Source: Orobanche coerulescens (taxonomy: Eukaryota; Streptophyta; Magnoliopsida; Lamiales; Orobanchaceae). From it: 64,000 nucleotides of DNA. The stretch is from contig CM065818.1 in the NCBI GenBank assembly GCA_033398695.1, forward strand, positions 34,310,001 to 34,374,000. Direction: 5' to 3'. The stretch's first letter is position 1; each line of letters opens with the position of its first letter. Below the pieces are notes generated by a model, which was given only the letters and a program-made list of their open reading frames with translations, had not been told where the DNA came from and ran no database searches. Both the position numbers and the translations under genes were made by a program. Shown in pieces: positions 11,320 through 23,928 of the stretch.

Positions 11320-12748
11320 ATAGAAACCACTCTCTATGTGTTAACTAGGAACCAACCTACACTCTTGATTGAATTTATTTAGACGCCTGAGATTGATTTC
11401 ATTTTATTTAGTTATGAATATTAAATTGCTTAGTAACTCTTATAAATTGCTTAGTAACTCCTATGAAGGGTAGTTATGGATTTGACTTATAAATCTCTAA
11501 TTATCTCATGCAATGATTATGGAAAAATAATTATGACATTAATCATCTTCCTATATATATCCATGATCAAGCATACATTTATTAGGTGCTTACATTATTA
11601 TGATATCAAGAATTTATCTAAATTCGTATTTATAAGGTTCTTAATTCGTATTATTAAGCTTGTCATTATAATTTTAATCTAACAAGGAATATTAGTTGCT
11701 TACCTTATACATAATTTAAGCTTACATACGACAACTACAATGCTTATAATTTTATAATGGCACCGAAGATTTAATTATATTGGTACATATAAAGGTTCTT
11801 GTAACAGTTTATTAAGCAAGAGGTATGCTTATTTATACAAAATCAAATATTTAGTTTTGTTTGTATAGCTTGCTATTTTTTAAAGTGATACAGTTTGCTA
11901 TTTAATGGCTTATCAATTGCTTATTTATAATCAAATTGATGCTTATATCATATAAATACAAAAGTTTTATTGTTGGTTAATTTGCCTACATGTTGCGCTT
12001 CGAAACAAAAGCTTTTACGAAATTAATGTCTATCTATTTATTTAATTTAAATTTGTAAATCTAATTTATATTATTTTAATGTAAATTTAGCTGTAATTTA
12101 CATGGAGATTGTAGTGTTGGTTGTATATGGAGGTTTTGTTTACAAATTTACATTTAAATGTGGCTTATTTTGGTTGTGTGAATTGCTTAGATAATAAATT
12201 TTGAAATGCTTATTAATAATGAGAAAGATATGTTTACTTTGAATTGCTTAATTAGATAATTTTTATTGGTTAAGATAATTGGATTGCTTAATTATAGTTA
12301 TTTGCTTACATTGCTAATTTACAATAAGAATGAGGCTTAAAAATTGCTTACAGATTGTTTGCTGATAATCTTGAAAGTGTTGAGTCAGTCGAATAGATAA
12401 AAGTTTATTTTCAGTTGATAATGTTGAAATGGGTGAATGACAAAATAAGGAGAAGAAAAATATTGGTTTTTTTTTTTATTAAAACAACACAATAATCTGT
12501 AATATATCCACCAAAATGAGAGATGAGAGTAATAGAATAGAAAAATTATGATTAAGAATAGACTAATGAACCTACCAATTAAGGATTCTACGGTTACCAT
12601 TAAGCTTAAGTTACTATAATGCCCTTTTGTATAATAAAATGAATGAAACAAAAATGAAAGAAGCAATAAATATCATCCGTTGATTTAAAAGTTTAAATGG
12701 ATTAGATTAGTTCCTAGTTAACACATAACAAAAAGTTTCTATTTGAAC
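11314..12748. mobile_element. Non-autonomous DNA transposon with terminal inverted repeats
   Basis: The left end GTTATAATAGAAAC (from 11314) and the right end, reverse-complemented as GTTCAAATAGAAAC (to 12748), are imperfect inverted repeats; further in, TATGTGTTAACTAGGAAC on the left mirrors GTTCCTAGTTAACACATA on the right. No transposase frame lies between them. The interior is AT-rich and crowded with GCTTA motifs. I could not identify a clean target duplication, so edges may be off by several bases and the superfamily (hAT, Mutator or other) is open. Confidence 0.6.
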
Positions 12749-12789
12749 TCTCCTCTATATATATATGTATGTGTGTTGAGGTGTGTGAC

Positions 12790-12793
<4 letters not shown>

Positions 12794-12882
<89 letters not shown>
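12794..12882. repeat. Compound (TA)n-(TG)n microsatellite
   Basis: An uninterrupted TA run of about 60 bp passes directly into a GT run of about 28 bp. Open frames across it are artefacts of the repeat. Confidence 0.95.
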
Positions 12883-12884
<2 letters not shown>

Positions 12885-12904
12885 TCGTGTGCGTGTCTTT
12901 ATAT

Positions 12905-13309
12905 ATATAATTGAGTGGGTAATCATGGTAGTCCGTATGGGGTTGGGTTCGAAATTATGGACGAGGGAGATGATGTCGGTATAGAGGAAGGTCTTGATAA
13001 ATTGTTCAACACGCGGGTTGGGGTAACTGGACCTATGGAATGAGACCGAGTTCGGAGTTGTATATGGGGCAATTGTTCAGGAATTTGAATTATGATTTCC
13101 ATTAGTAATTAAATCGAGATATGGATCCAGATTGATTATTATTGGTCATTTGATCCGATCAATTAATTAAGGGGCGCTATTGAGGTAATACATTAGCCGA
13201 TTAATTGCCTTCTAATTATAATATGATAAATTGCATTCATATATAAAATTATTTATTATGTAGTTATAATAAAGGTTGGGATTTCAATGGATCGAACGGG
13301 TGAGCCGCG
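12905..13309 (+). repeat. Element D 3' LTR, piece 2
   Basis: Ordinary AT-rich sequence between the microsatellites and the start of A2. Its assignment to LTR D is inferred from its continuation at 30559 across A2. The last five bases, CCGCG (13305-13309), are the left target duplication of A2. Confidence 0.5.
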
Positions 13310-13884
13310 TGTAATATCCGCAATTTTCGATTTTCGGTAAATTTCTTTTTTCGGCCGAAGTCCATTTTGACGAATCGCTCATGACCGTTTCATCATTCTG
13401 AGAATGATTAATTCTACACTTTTTGACATCCGAGTTCGTTTCAGTGTCGTTTTGTTGAGTTCCGTGCTTTTTAGCGACTTTTCCGCACTTGAGTTCGGTT
13501 CTTGCGAATCTCGTTCGAAACTGCTATTTCGAGTTTCCCGTAAGTCCGTTTAACTTTGTTAGACGTGTTGTGAACTTCAGTTTGGTTATTCGATCACGTA
13601 TCGTGATTTCCGGGCGTTTTGGGCCATTTTGTAATTTCTTGAAAGTTACGGGTATCTGTATCTGTAAGTGTTGTCTCGACCCGTTTCTTGGTCGCGTATG
13701 ACTAATTATGGTATTATGTTTTCATTCCGGGTCGTTGATGTTGTTCGCGAACTTTTCGTCGTGTTCGTTCCGTACGTTTTCGGAAATCGAGTCGTCGAGC
13801 CCTGACGATTGTGGGACTGGCCGGACGGTTGTGGGTTCTGGCCGGATGATTGCGGGTACCGGCCGGACGAGTGCGGCAGGAACC

Positions 13885-14302
13885 GGCATAGCGTACGCTA
13901 TGGCCGGAAGTCTGCGCGCGCTAGCTCGGCAGGTATAGCGCACGCTAGCTTGGTCGACCAACGCACGCTATCGGGCCGGACAGTGGGGTTTCTGGGGTTC
14001 AGGAATCAGGAAGGATCGGCAGGTAGTGCACGCTACGCCGAGCGTAGCGCGCGCTAGTCGGCAGGCGTAGCGCACGCGCCGTCACGGCTAGCGACGTTAC
14101 TGCCGGCGATACCTGCAGGGTTCTGGACAGATCGGCTAGCGCACGCTAGCGTCCGCGCAGCGCGCGCTATCGCGGTCGGGCAGGCAGGATCCGGCCGGCA
14201 GATTGAGTCTTCAGTACCAGGGCCTTGCGGGCCACGACCGAGGGTCATCGGCCGAGGCTGCCCGTTAGCGCGCGCTAGTCCGGAAGGTGTAGCGCACGCT
14301 AG
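13885..14302. repeat. Cluster of CG-rich 12-bp palindromes in A2 U3
   Basis: At least ten copies of TAGCGNNCGCTA variants (TAGCGTACGCTA, TAGCGCACGCTA, TAGCGCGCGCTA and one-off forms) lie within 420 bp directly upstream of the TATA box at 14313. The 3' LTR has the same cluster at about 28050-28465. Confidence 0.85.
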
Positions 14303-14312
14303 GCCGTGCCTG

Positions 14313-14339
14313 TATAAATATGACAGAGTAGCCATATTT
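14313..14339 (+). promoter_or_regulatory. A2 LTR promoter: TATA box with hairpin
   Basis: TATAAATA (14313-14320) overlaps an inverted repeat with arms AAATATGAC / GCCATATTT around a 6-nt loop (14316-14339), with one mispair. In the 3' LTR the box reads CATAAATA (28475-28482), so that copy may be a weaker promoter. Confidence 0.6.
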
Positions 14340-15033
14340 TCACCCATTTTTCATTTCCATCTTTTCCTCTCCGCGACTGGAGACTTGGCGATCCAGGAGA
14401 CATGTTGTCAAGCAACTAATCCACGAAGATTGGGAGTTCTTATCATCGATTAATCCCTCCATAACCTCCTTTGATCCAGCGAATCAAGGTGAGATTTCCT
14501 AGAACCCTATTTTGGGAAAATTTGGGGTTTTTGCGTTTTTGTCCGATTCGTTCCGTGTTGTTGATTAATACACGATGGGTATGATTAATATTGGTAGTAT
14601 TCTTGTGTTTAACATCATTTAATTCGTTGTTCTTCGTCGAATCGAAGTATATTTCTTGATTTCCTTCGAATTGACTTTTTGGGGGATTTGTCCTCGATCT
14701 CGTTTTTCATCCATTTTCGATGGATCGATTATGGTTAAATGATGTTGTTAAACATATTCTATGGATTGTATATCCATATTTCAACTTGGAAATCCGTTTT
14801 CGTGTTTTGTCGGGACGAATTGTGTTCTTGGCCGTTTTGGGGAAAAACACTTGAACTTTCGTCATTCGTTCTTTGAATTCAACGGCTTTAAGTCGTGCTA
14901 TGGAATTCATTTTCGTTGTTATTGTTTTCGTTCGTAGTTCATTGTTGTGGATTGTCGTTCGGTGGAGACGGCGAGTTCGTAGTCGGTTCGTGCCAACCTA
15001 CTTCGGCCGATTCTCCGCGTTGTGGTTATTCGA

Positions 15034-15048
15034 GGCAAGTACCTTGCC
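15034..15048 (+). promoter_or_regulatory. GGCAAG hairpin in LTR
   Basis: Arms GGCAAG / CTTGCC around TAC, preceded by TTCGA. The same hairpin stands at 192-206, 5716-5730 and 29196-29210. B-family LTRs have GCAAGT / ACTTGC at the matching place and D has AGGCAA / TTGCCT. Function unknown. Confidence 0.65.
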
Positions 15049-15397
15049 CATACTATTCTTGTTTTATGGATATGATAATTAGTGATCGTATAAATGTGTT
15101 TATTTGATCGTTTGTTTTAAACTTTCAAAAGATTCGGTTTAGCCTTGTTAAAGGCTTGCTTTCAAAATGCGTGTGTTTTGTGAATGGTGTGTCTTGTAAA
15201 TGACTATGTGAATCCTATAGATATATTTGGTGTTGATGATGCACTTGGTATTTGCGTGTGGGCGTATATTATTTCATTTCAGTGCGTTGTGGTTTGACGT
15301 GGTGTTTTGCTAAGTGTTTGATGCCTCTGAGTGAATTGTTTGGATATCTTTGTTGCATTGTGTTATTTGTGTGAATGTGTGGATATGGTTAAAGGTC

Positions 15398-15540
15398 TAC
15401 GGTGACACATGGCACGTGATCATGTGGTCAGGATGCAACAAGTGATTGATCCAACCGTGAGAGCCTGAGATAATCTACGGTGGCACATGACATGCGATCA
15501 TGTGGCCAGGATGCAACAAGCGATTGATCCAACCGTGAGA
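15398..15540 (+). repeat. Two-copy repeat in A2 LTR (period 77 bp)
   Basis: Units start CTACGGTG and end CCAACCGTGAGA (about 15398-15462 and 15475-15540) and differ at several bases. The 3' LTR repeats this at 29559-29701. No visible relation to the A1 repeat at the same LTR position. Confidence 0.88.
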
Positions 15541-15992
15541 TGTGTGTGATTTGTTTCGCTAGCCAGCTCGGGAGGGTCCTTCGAGGCCTCGAGTGGGATT
15601 TGTGGCTTCGTCCCGGTCCTAGGCGATGCGCGTGCGTGATTACGTTTTTTTTATGTCCGTCGAGGACACGTGATGTTGGGCTCTGGCCCTGTGAATTATT
15701 GTCGGTTTTCTATTTGCGAAAACAAAACCTTTGGGCTGTGACCCTGTTGATTTTTGGAAAGATAAGGATTCGGTAATCCTAAATTATTTTCTATTAAAAC
15801 TCTCGATGGCATTTTAAACTGTTTTATAAATTATTTCCCTTCTATTGTGGCCTTTCGGTTTTTGGAATGTCTTGCTCAAACTCTTGCCTCGGGAAGTACT
15901 TTTCGTTACTTTTAGATTTTTGAGGATTCCTGGTTATTGTTATTCGTGGAATGTGAATTGTATGGCTCGTATTTTTGCACTTGTACTTGCAC

Positions 15993-16035
15993 TAGCAAAA
16001 CAGTGGAGTTTTGCTAACCCCCGAGTATTCGGGGG
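15993..16035 (+). promoter_or_regulatory. Twin hairpins near the LTR 3' end (A2)
   Basis: Perfect arms TAGCAAAAC / GTTTTGCTA (15993-16016, loop AGTGGA), then perfect arms CCCCCGA / TCGGGGG (16018-16035, loop GTAT). The 3' LTR copy is at 30163-30205. Confidence 0.7.
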
Positions 16036-16391
16036 GTGGATGTCTATTTTTGCATTCAGGTTTTGGAGCATAGCACAGGGTCGGCGCGAAGGATGATGAA
16101 AGATGAACGATACTAATCACACGAGGATCCGTTGACGTCGTATTGGTCTAGTTGTATTTTCTTTTCCGCTGCAGTATATTTTTCCCATTGTACGGGTGTG
16201 GTTGTATTTTGATCCCTGCGTGGGCATGACTTGTATCTGAATTGTATGTATTTATTGAAAGACCAAATCGGTCTACTGAGTCATTTTAGCCTTAAAAGGC
16301 GATGTTTGATTTTAGTTATCAGCCTGGTAGATCCTCGAGGAGAGGGTCTACGGCGTGTAATATCCTTGAGCGGATTGGGGGTGTTACAGAA

Positions 16392-16403
16392 TGGTATCAG
16401 AGC
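16392..16403 (+). promoter_or_regulatory. A2 primer-binding site (tRNA-iMet)
   Basis: TGGTATCAGAGC three bases after the 5' LTR matches the complement of the plant initiator tRNA-Met 3' end in all 12 bases I can compare from memory. Confidence 0.92.
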
Positions 16404-17570
16404 TTAGGTTGTGGAAACCTAGGCTGTCGGGTCAGTAGTGTCTGTTGAGTTTTGTTTCGTCGGATTTTATCTGACAGAGTCGTGTCGCGACGCGTCGTCT
16501 GAGTTTGTTGGTCGTGATTAGTATCGTGCGGCGATCATCATCTTCGTGCGACCTGTGGCTGTAAGTCTCCCTTCTTTGTGTTGTGCCTCGTGTGACACGA
16601 GCTATTTTTATGATTTATTTGTTAAGTGACGGAATCCTCTTATGGATTTAGATTTCTTGATATGTGGTTATTTAACCCTCATATTTCGTTTATGTGTGGA
16701 GTAGTGTTGCTGGATTGTGCATGTTTGAATTTATTTCTTTTATCCGCTGCGTGAGTCCTTTTGTAATGGCTTTCGGTATTTTACCGACTGAGTTTTATTT
16801 CGAAAATCAGTTCCATTAACCGAGTTTTTGATATTATGGTCTTGATCATTTTATCGAAATTCTTATGACGGTATTTAACACTTTGTAAATGGCTTTTGTA
16901 AGTTTTTAAAACATTACCGTCATCGGCCTTTTTGGCGTTTTTGTAAATGGTTTTTATCCTGGTGGGTTCCGGCATGGGACCCACGGTGCTATAATGTTTT
17001 GTGTAATTGCCTGAAATTTTTGGGCTTTCTAGCCCATTGAATTATCATTGAAAACCTTGAGTATCTTAGAAAATAAATTTCGAGACGTACTTTTAAAATG
17101 AATTATTTTCTCGTGGTACATACAAGGTGCCACAGCATGTTTCAAAATTCTTCTACCTCGAGGACCAAAATGCTTTGAGATATTTTCAATGTTTCATAAA
17201 CACTTTTACTTAGACCCGAAGGTCGAATATCTTTGAAAAGTTTTTCACTAAAAGAAAGGTGTCCTCATTTTTGTTCAAACGCAAGATGATTTTCAAAGTC
17301 TCGATAACGATGTTTCACGTTTATATTTTTTTTTTGAAAGGTGATACTCAAGACCAACCGGTGTTCTTCTAAATTATTTTCAAAATGAGGTTTTTGTTTT
17401 TAAAACCTATCCATTCCCGTTTGAGGGCTGGGTATGTATGTATGATGTTCACATTTTCATTTTAATGTTTGCTCCCGAGTATGATCGAGTTGGCGGCGTG
17501 AGCGTTGAGTTGTTTTCCACACATTTGTTGTGTTAGCCCCCTGTGAGAGGCGGGATGTTGGTGTTGAATG
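16404..17570 (+). other. A2 interior, 5' part, non-coding
   Basis: Homologous in reverse to 3100-4214 of A1. No protein is recognisable. It ends at GAATG (17566-17570), the left target duplication of element C. Confidence 0.85.
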
Positions 17571-19955
17571 TGTAACACCCCCAAGATATTCGAGGTGTAT
17601 TACAGCGCCGTGGACCCCTACATGGGATCCACCAGGCTAACACAAGAAAACACCTCTCGACTAACCATCTCGGTTAGCAAGGAAACAATCGTTAACAACA
17701 AGAATATAAATCAACACGCCCGGTACAACCGGCATAATAAACATAAACCGACAAATGCAATAACTCCAACGAACACCAATCACAATCCGAAAGGAAAAAG
17801 CCTAAGTACTCGCGAGTACAATCTATAAGTTTACAATTTGGAAAACATCCACATCAAAAGAGACAGTAGGAAATAACAAGACTCAATTGCACATGTCAAC
17901 AACCTTGGCCAACATCCTCGTACCATCCCGCCCACCCACTCTGGGTGAACATAACACGAAATCCATAACAAGAATTTCCCCGACAACGGGTCCCCAAAGG
18001 GGTTAGCAATTACGCTAGTACAAGTATTCAAGGCAAACCAATCGCTTACACATTTCATAGTACATGCACCAAAATCATTTCGAAAACCAAAACAAGACAT
18101 GTCTTTTCCGGAAGCAAACAGTCAAATAATTAGCCTTGGGAACAGAGTAATATCATAGATTCCCGCACGAGGCCTCTAAGGACCCTCCCGCACTGGCTAC
18201 ATTACAAAACAAAACACGCACATGCATCGCCTTGGGAACAGAGTAATATCATAGATTCCCGCACGAGGCCTCTAAGGACCCTCCCGCATCAAGCTAGCTA
18301 AACAAACTCGTGAAATCCGGGCGGCAGATAGATTTCCTCCTTGACCCCGTCGGCCAACACGAGGTGAGTTACACACAAGTAATATACTTCACCATTTCAT
18401 TTTAAGCTTATTGGTTTCCAAAAATACTTGCCTTGAATTATTGATTTACGCAACGAACGGAAAGGAAGTCACCGACGAATGCTAGGAACCAAGGAAACCG
18501 AACCTAACGATTCGAAGAATACAATCACAACCATTTCTAAATGAATACGGAATTGGAATACACCAGAAAACCCGCCTACGATTCATGTATATTCGTATAT
18601 AAACAACAACGAGGGCGGACCACAACCAAACCCTCTCGATTCCTTAAAAATCACGAAATATACCATGAATCCGTAGGGAAACTAAGAATACCAACAAGAT
18701 TAATCATATTCATCATGAATTAATCGACAAAACGGAACGAATCGGACAAAAACGCGAAAATCCCCAAATCTACCCAAAAGTAGGGTTCTAAAGATCTAAC
18801 CTTGATTATCTGGAACGAAGTATGTTATAGGATGATTTTTAAACTATATAACCTCAAGAACTTCTTGGTTTTGTTGTTCAACAACATGGTTTCGTCTCCT
18901 CCGAAACCTGACCATGGACCGAAGAGAAATGAAATGAAAAATAACGAGAAAGTCGCCGTCTCTGTCATTTATATATCGGCCGGAACTAGCGTGCGCTAGC
19001 CTTCCCGCCTAGCGTGCGCTATCGGCCAAAGATCGGCCGAGCACACTCGCCATGGCCCGCACGACCCGGCACCACCGACCACCCCGCCGACCGTGACTCG
19101 ACCGCCGACTCCCGCTAGCGTGCGCTACGGGCGGAAGCTCGCGCTAGCCGACTCGCCCAAAGAGCCACCGGACTAACAACTCAACCCAGTAGCGTCGCTA
19201 GTCGGCCGGCAGCGGCGCTACCCTCGCCGGTTAGCGCGCCACGACCGACAGAGCGTGCGCTACCCGCCGCCGATCCCGACCGAGTCAGAACCTCGAATAC
19301 CTCTGCCTGTGCCCGAGCAGGCGCTGGCCGACTCGACAGCGTGCGGCGCTTACATCGCTGAGCTAGCGCGTGAAGGCCCCGGCCAGAAGCGTGGCGCTAC
19401 GCGGTTCGCCGTGCTGCTGGCGATGTCCAAAGACTCGTCCGGGCCCCGCACCCGTCCGGCTGCCGCCACCCGCCACGACCCGACGCCTCGATTTCCGAAA
19501 ACGCACTTTAACGGACACGGCGAAAAGTTCGCGACGACGTCAACGACTCGAGATGAAAACGTAATGCAATAATTAATCATACGCGACCAAGAAAAGGGTC
19601 AAGACGACAAATACAGATATGGATACCCGTAATTTTCAAGAAATTACAAAATGGCCCAAACGCCTGGAAATCACGATACGTGATCGAATAACCAAACCGA
19701 AGTTCACAACACGTCTAACAAAGTTAAACGGACTTGGAAACTCAAACAATAGCTTGACGAGATTCGCAAGAATCGAACTCAAGTCTTTGAAAAGTCGCTA
19801 AAACCACGTAACTCAACAAAACAACACCAAACGAACTCGGATGACAAAAGTGTAGAATTAATCATTCTCGAATGACGAAACGGTCATGAGCGAGCCATCA
19901 AAACGGACTCGGCCGAAAAAGAAATTTACCAAAAATCGATAATTGCGATATTACA
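17571..19955 (-). repeat. C 3' LTR (left copy)
   Basis: Begins TGTAACACCCCC, ends GCGATATTACA. It contains CCCC-AAA-GGGG and TAGC / GCTA hairpins (17992-18017), a two-copy 63-bp repeat (about 18133-18195 and 18229-18291), and CG-rich palindromes near 18985-19260. Its U3 part differs from the right copy by many one-base gaps. Confidence 0.92.
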
Positions 19956-21719
19956 TTCTACCCTCCTTAAAAGAAGTTTCGTCCAAACTTAGAATAAGTA
20001 GGAGAAGCAATATCCCTTGCCAGGAAACTCGATGAGATACACAAAAACCGAAGACTCGCGCCCGACGGCGAAACGCTGCAAGGAACGCAAAGAGACATAC
20101 GGCGAGAAAATACACTCTAGGGCGACTAACACAACGTCACCGGTAGAGACATAATAAAATCAACGAGTGACAAGCGTCATTAAACGGATAATACAATCAA
20201 GTCAATTATCCGAACAATCACAAAACACAACGAACGAAAATCAATATGATTGACCAACCCAACAGTTCATCAATCAAAATGCGAGCCAAACGCTGAACAA
20301 ATACGGAATTCCACCGCCTAAAGATTGGAAGATCGAAAACGAGTTCCCGAACTTAAGGGAATTACGAAGGAGCCTGAACGCTCAACAATCACGAAACGAG
20401 AACAAAAACCGAACAAACAAACGATTGAGACAACAAAAATCGAACAATCATGTCCGAAACACGTAGGATAATAAAATTCAAACAACAACTCCCAGGATGA
20501 CCTGGTGAGAACAGCAAGACGTGCATTCCCACAATATCCACAGGAAAGGGAATAGCGATTGGAAGGCCACAACGACAAACGAGTTATTCCGAAACAATAC
20601 CACCCTCGTTCGATCAACAAAAGCAAGGGATAGGGAAAGTTCAGAAATGTTAACGAGCATAAACGAGTTGATAGAGCTAAAAATACAGAAGTTCAGAATC
20701 CGATCCACTTTGAATAACAGAACTATTAGAACCAAAAGATGTTACTTCCGAACAAGATTCACAATAGTCGAACCGAATTCGAAAAAGTCACAACGATAAC
20801 CAGATCGACTCAAAACCAGACATACTGCTCGAATGATGAAACCAAGGTATAGATCAAGTTCAGAAGGTATCAATGAACACGAGCGAATCGATAGACTGGA
20901 GAAAGAGAAGATATAGAAGTCAAAATAGTACGGGTATTACTTTTGACCTCGCCCCCGAAACTCACAACAACGGAACCAAGGTAACAATATAACAAGCAAT
21001 CGACACAACGCGGAACAATCACCGATGCACACAATCATACCAACCCGATCTCTAACAGCTCGCATATATGCGATAACGCATAAACCGCTACGAGGCGATA
21101 ACATCCAATACCAATCTCACACCCCTCGCAGAGGCTACCACGACAACGGTGTGGCGAACGACTCAACGCTCACACCACCAATTCAACAACAACTCGGGGT
21201 TAACACCCTAACGAGAGCACGAACATCACACATATATTCCCGGACCACAATTAGGAATGATAGGTTTTGAAAACAAAACCATCTTTTGAAAATAACTTGC
21301 AAGCACCAGTTGATCTTGAGTATCAAATATCAAAAGTAGTACAAACATCGTCATCGAGACAAAAAAAATCAGCTTGCGTTTGAAAAAAAAAGAAATGAAG
21401 ACACCTTTCGTTAAATTAAAACTTGTCAGCTATATTCGACCTTCGGGTCTAAGCGAATGCATTTCTAAATCATTAGAAATATTTCAAAATATTTTGATCC
21501 TCAAAGTAGAATAATTTTGAAACATAGCGTGACACTAGTAGGCATCTTGAGAGCACTGTGAGAAAATAATTTATTTTAAAAGTACGTCTCGAGGTTTATT
21601 TTCTAAGATACTCAAGGTTTTTTCTGAAGTACAATAGGCCAAAATGCCCAAAATTCGCACGTATCAACATTTACTTAAACACATCATATCACACGCATCA
21701 AATCGCTCAAAATCACGAC

Positions 21720-22350
21720 AGTGATATACAATCCTCAGGATATGTTCAACAACATCGTTAAAACAACAATCGGTTTATCAAAACTGGATGGAAAACGATA
21801 TCAAGAACAAAACTCCAAAAAGTCAACTCTACGGATTCAAGAAAATACCTAGATTCGGCGAAGAACAATGGATTAGATGATGTTAAAAATCATCTAGGAT
21901 ACTCCAAAACACCTTTGGATGGAAGAAAAATCAGCCCAGATGCGAAACCGAGTCGCTACGTCTCAAACTCATGGAGGAAGGAGAAGAAATGAAGAAAAAA
22001 TGCAACTTCTAGACTGGTGTCCAGTATTTATACTGGACACAATTAGCGTGCGCTATCACGGCACCAAACAAAACTCCTGACCAAAAATACACTGTTAGCG
22101 TGCGCTACCCCCAAGTGTTAGCGTGCGCTAACGAGAACTTCAGGCCCAGTCCAGTAGCTCTTGGACTGCCCTGAACTACCAGGTAGCGTGCGCTATCCTC
22201 CCCTTAGCGTGCTACCAACGCACTCTTGCGCGCGCTAGCTGCAAAGCATAGCGTGCGCTAACGACCCACAGAGACAACAACAGAACACACCAGAAAAATT
22301 ACATGCCGTAAACCTTTCTCACAAGGATTTACCAGGCTAAGCACAATTTC
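21720..22350 (-). repeat. LTR-like remnant H inside C
   Basis: Contains sequence like the R-U3 part of A-type LTRs: a GTTCAACAACATC stretch, several TAGCGTGCGCTA palindromes (near 22046, 22094, 22120, 22185 and 22249) and, at 22304-22345, an LTR 3'-end-like segment with ACCAGGCTAAG. Parts that should separate these blocks are missing, so it is a collapsed copy. Confidence 0.55.
22017..22040. promoter_or_regulatory. Perfect 24-bp palindrome containing TATA-like centre
   Basis: Arms GTGTCCAGTAT and ATACTGGACAC around TT are perfectly complementary. It sits where the other LTRs have their TATA/hairpin block. Confidence 0.6.
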
Positions 22351-23910
22351 CCATGTCATTTCGAAAATGCTAAAAAGACCAATGACGGTAATATTTTTCC
22401 AAAGCTCACAAAATCATTTGTCAAACCATCATGAAATATTCAAGGCCAAAATGCCAAAACTTGATTCAAGGAATCGGTTTTACGAAATAAAACTCAGTTT
22501 GCAAAATACCGAAAGCCGTTTGAAAGAACTCACGCAGCGGATAAAATACGGTACGAAAATACATCAAGAAGGATTTACACTCCTCGTATAAACCAAATAC
22601 GAGAGTCTAATAAACACATATCGTGAAATCAAAATCCACAGAAGGATTCCATCATTTAACGACTAATCATACAAATAACTCGTGTCACACGAGGCACAAC
22701 ACAAGGAATGGAGTTTTACATCCATAGATCGCACGTAAGTGACGACCACCTCGATACTAATCACGACCAATGATCTCAAGCGACGCGTCGCGATGCGACT
22801 AAGTCGACAAAATCCGACGAGACAAAACTCAACAAACACAACTTGACTCGACGGCCTAGGTTTCCGCAGCTAACTGATTTTAAAATCGTATACTTTAGTT
22901 ATTCGAAAATAAAACCGATAAGTTAAAAATCGTTTTCAAGACCCTTTCAAATACGACAAGGGCTTAACAATGTGGCATTTTATAAAATGTCCTAAAACAC
23001 TTTTAAACACGACCTTTAAATACCGACTCAAGGTTTTATTTGAAAATACAAGGTGGCTCGCCCAAATTCATGTCACTTTCAAAAACCCACAATACGATCA
23101 AGTCTAAGAAATTTTCAAGCATGCACGCCGCATGTATTATTATTAATAGAAACACATTGGTTGTAAATAACAATAATTAGCCAAGTACCAACAATTTCCG
23201 AACACACGCATATACGGCATTCAAAAATCACCACTAATAAGCGCAACTCGAATACTAATTCCAAGCATATGTCAAACTATCTCTTCAAGTTTGACAACAG
23301 AACTAAAGATCACCGATTTGGACGTATGTCGAAACCACTATGTGAGTTTCTCAACAAACTCGCCATCAATACCTATACCGGAACATATCAATGTTCAAAA
23401 CTTCTACATCATACCGCACCCTTTCGGTGTCCAACCCATCAGTACATTCGGCTCAACATACATTTAGTATATCGCAATTACCAAACACGATTCCATCATA
23501 CAACAAAAGACTAGAGAGTCAAGCCCTCTCACAATATACCAAGGAGCAAAATTTGGATCTTTCGATCACCAACGATCCCACCAAAGTGCTAGAAAATTTA
23601 GCGATGGAAGGCTCAGAAACGACAAACGGTCAAGCCTTAACGGCGCACATACTCCAGAGAGATAAAGGATCGCGCAATACTAGAATCAAAAGTACACAAC
23701 CGGATGGATCGAGAAACAACTCGACAATAAGTACGAGAGAGGCAATCACGGTTCAAGAAGTGGAATTTCAATACGAGAAAACAAGAGAATCGAGTAAGGA
23801 AAACTTACGAGCACTGGATGTCTTGAGATGCCGGCAATGTGTGACAATGTGCAAAACAAAACACAACTAGACCCAAATAACCAACAAGCCTAGGTATCCA
23901 TAAACCTAGA

Positions 23911-23922
23911 GCTCCGATACCA
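23911..23922 (-). promoter_or_regulatory. C primer-binding site (tRNA-iMet type)
   Basis: The minus strand reads TGGTATCGGAGC, one mismatch from the initiator tRNA-Met complement, six bases from the LTR edge. The adjacent LTR base is altered (CGTAAC instead of TGTAAC). Confidence 0.85.
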
Positions 23923-23928
23923 TTTTCT

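Larger units (their letters stand above)
13310..16388 (+). repeat. A2 5' LTR (3079 bp)
   Basis: Starts TGTAATATCC, ends GGTGTTACA. In sense order it has the conserved U3 block with a palindrome ATCATTCT / AGAATGAT (13392-13408), the CG palindrome cluster, TATA box, GGCAAG hairpin (15034-15048), two-copy repeat (15398-15540) and twin hairpins (15993-16035). Confidence 0.93.
19956..23928 (-). other. C interior with polypurine tract and rearranged parts
   Basis: The polypurine tract complement is at 19956-19972. From 19956 to about 21720 the sequence follows the PPT-side interior of A1. About 22350-22870 follows the primer-site side, and about 22870-23928 is a second leader. No recognisable protein is present; the 159-codon frame at 23391-23870 has no family features I know. 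Confidence 0.75.

Noticed and set aside
940..14302. CG palindrome clusters as CRISPR-like arrays or satellite
   Set aside because: Irregular spacing, very short units and location in LTR U3 of a eukaryotic genome rule out CRISPR; not tandem enough for a satellite.
23391..23870. 159-codon frame in the C interior as a possible gag
   Set aside because: Wrong strand for C, which reads on minus, and no capsid, zinc-knuckle or protease motif.
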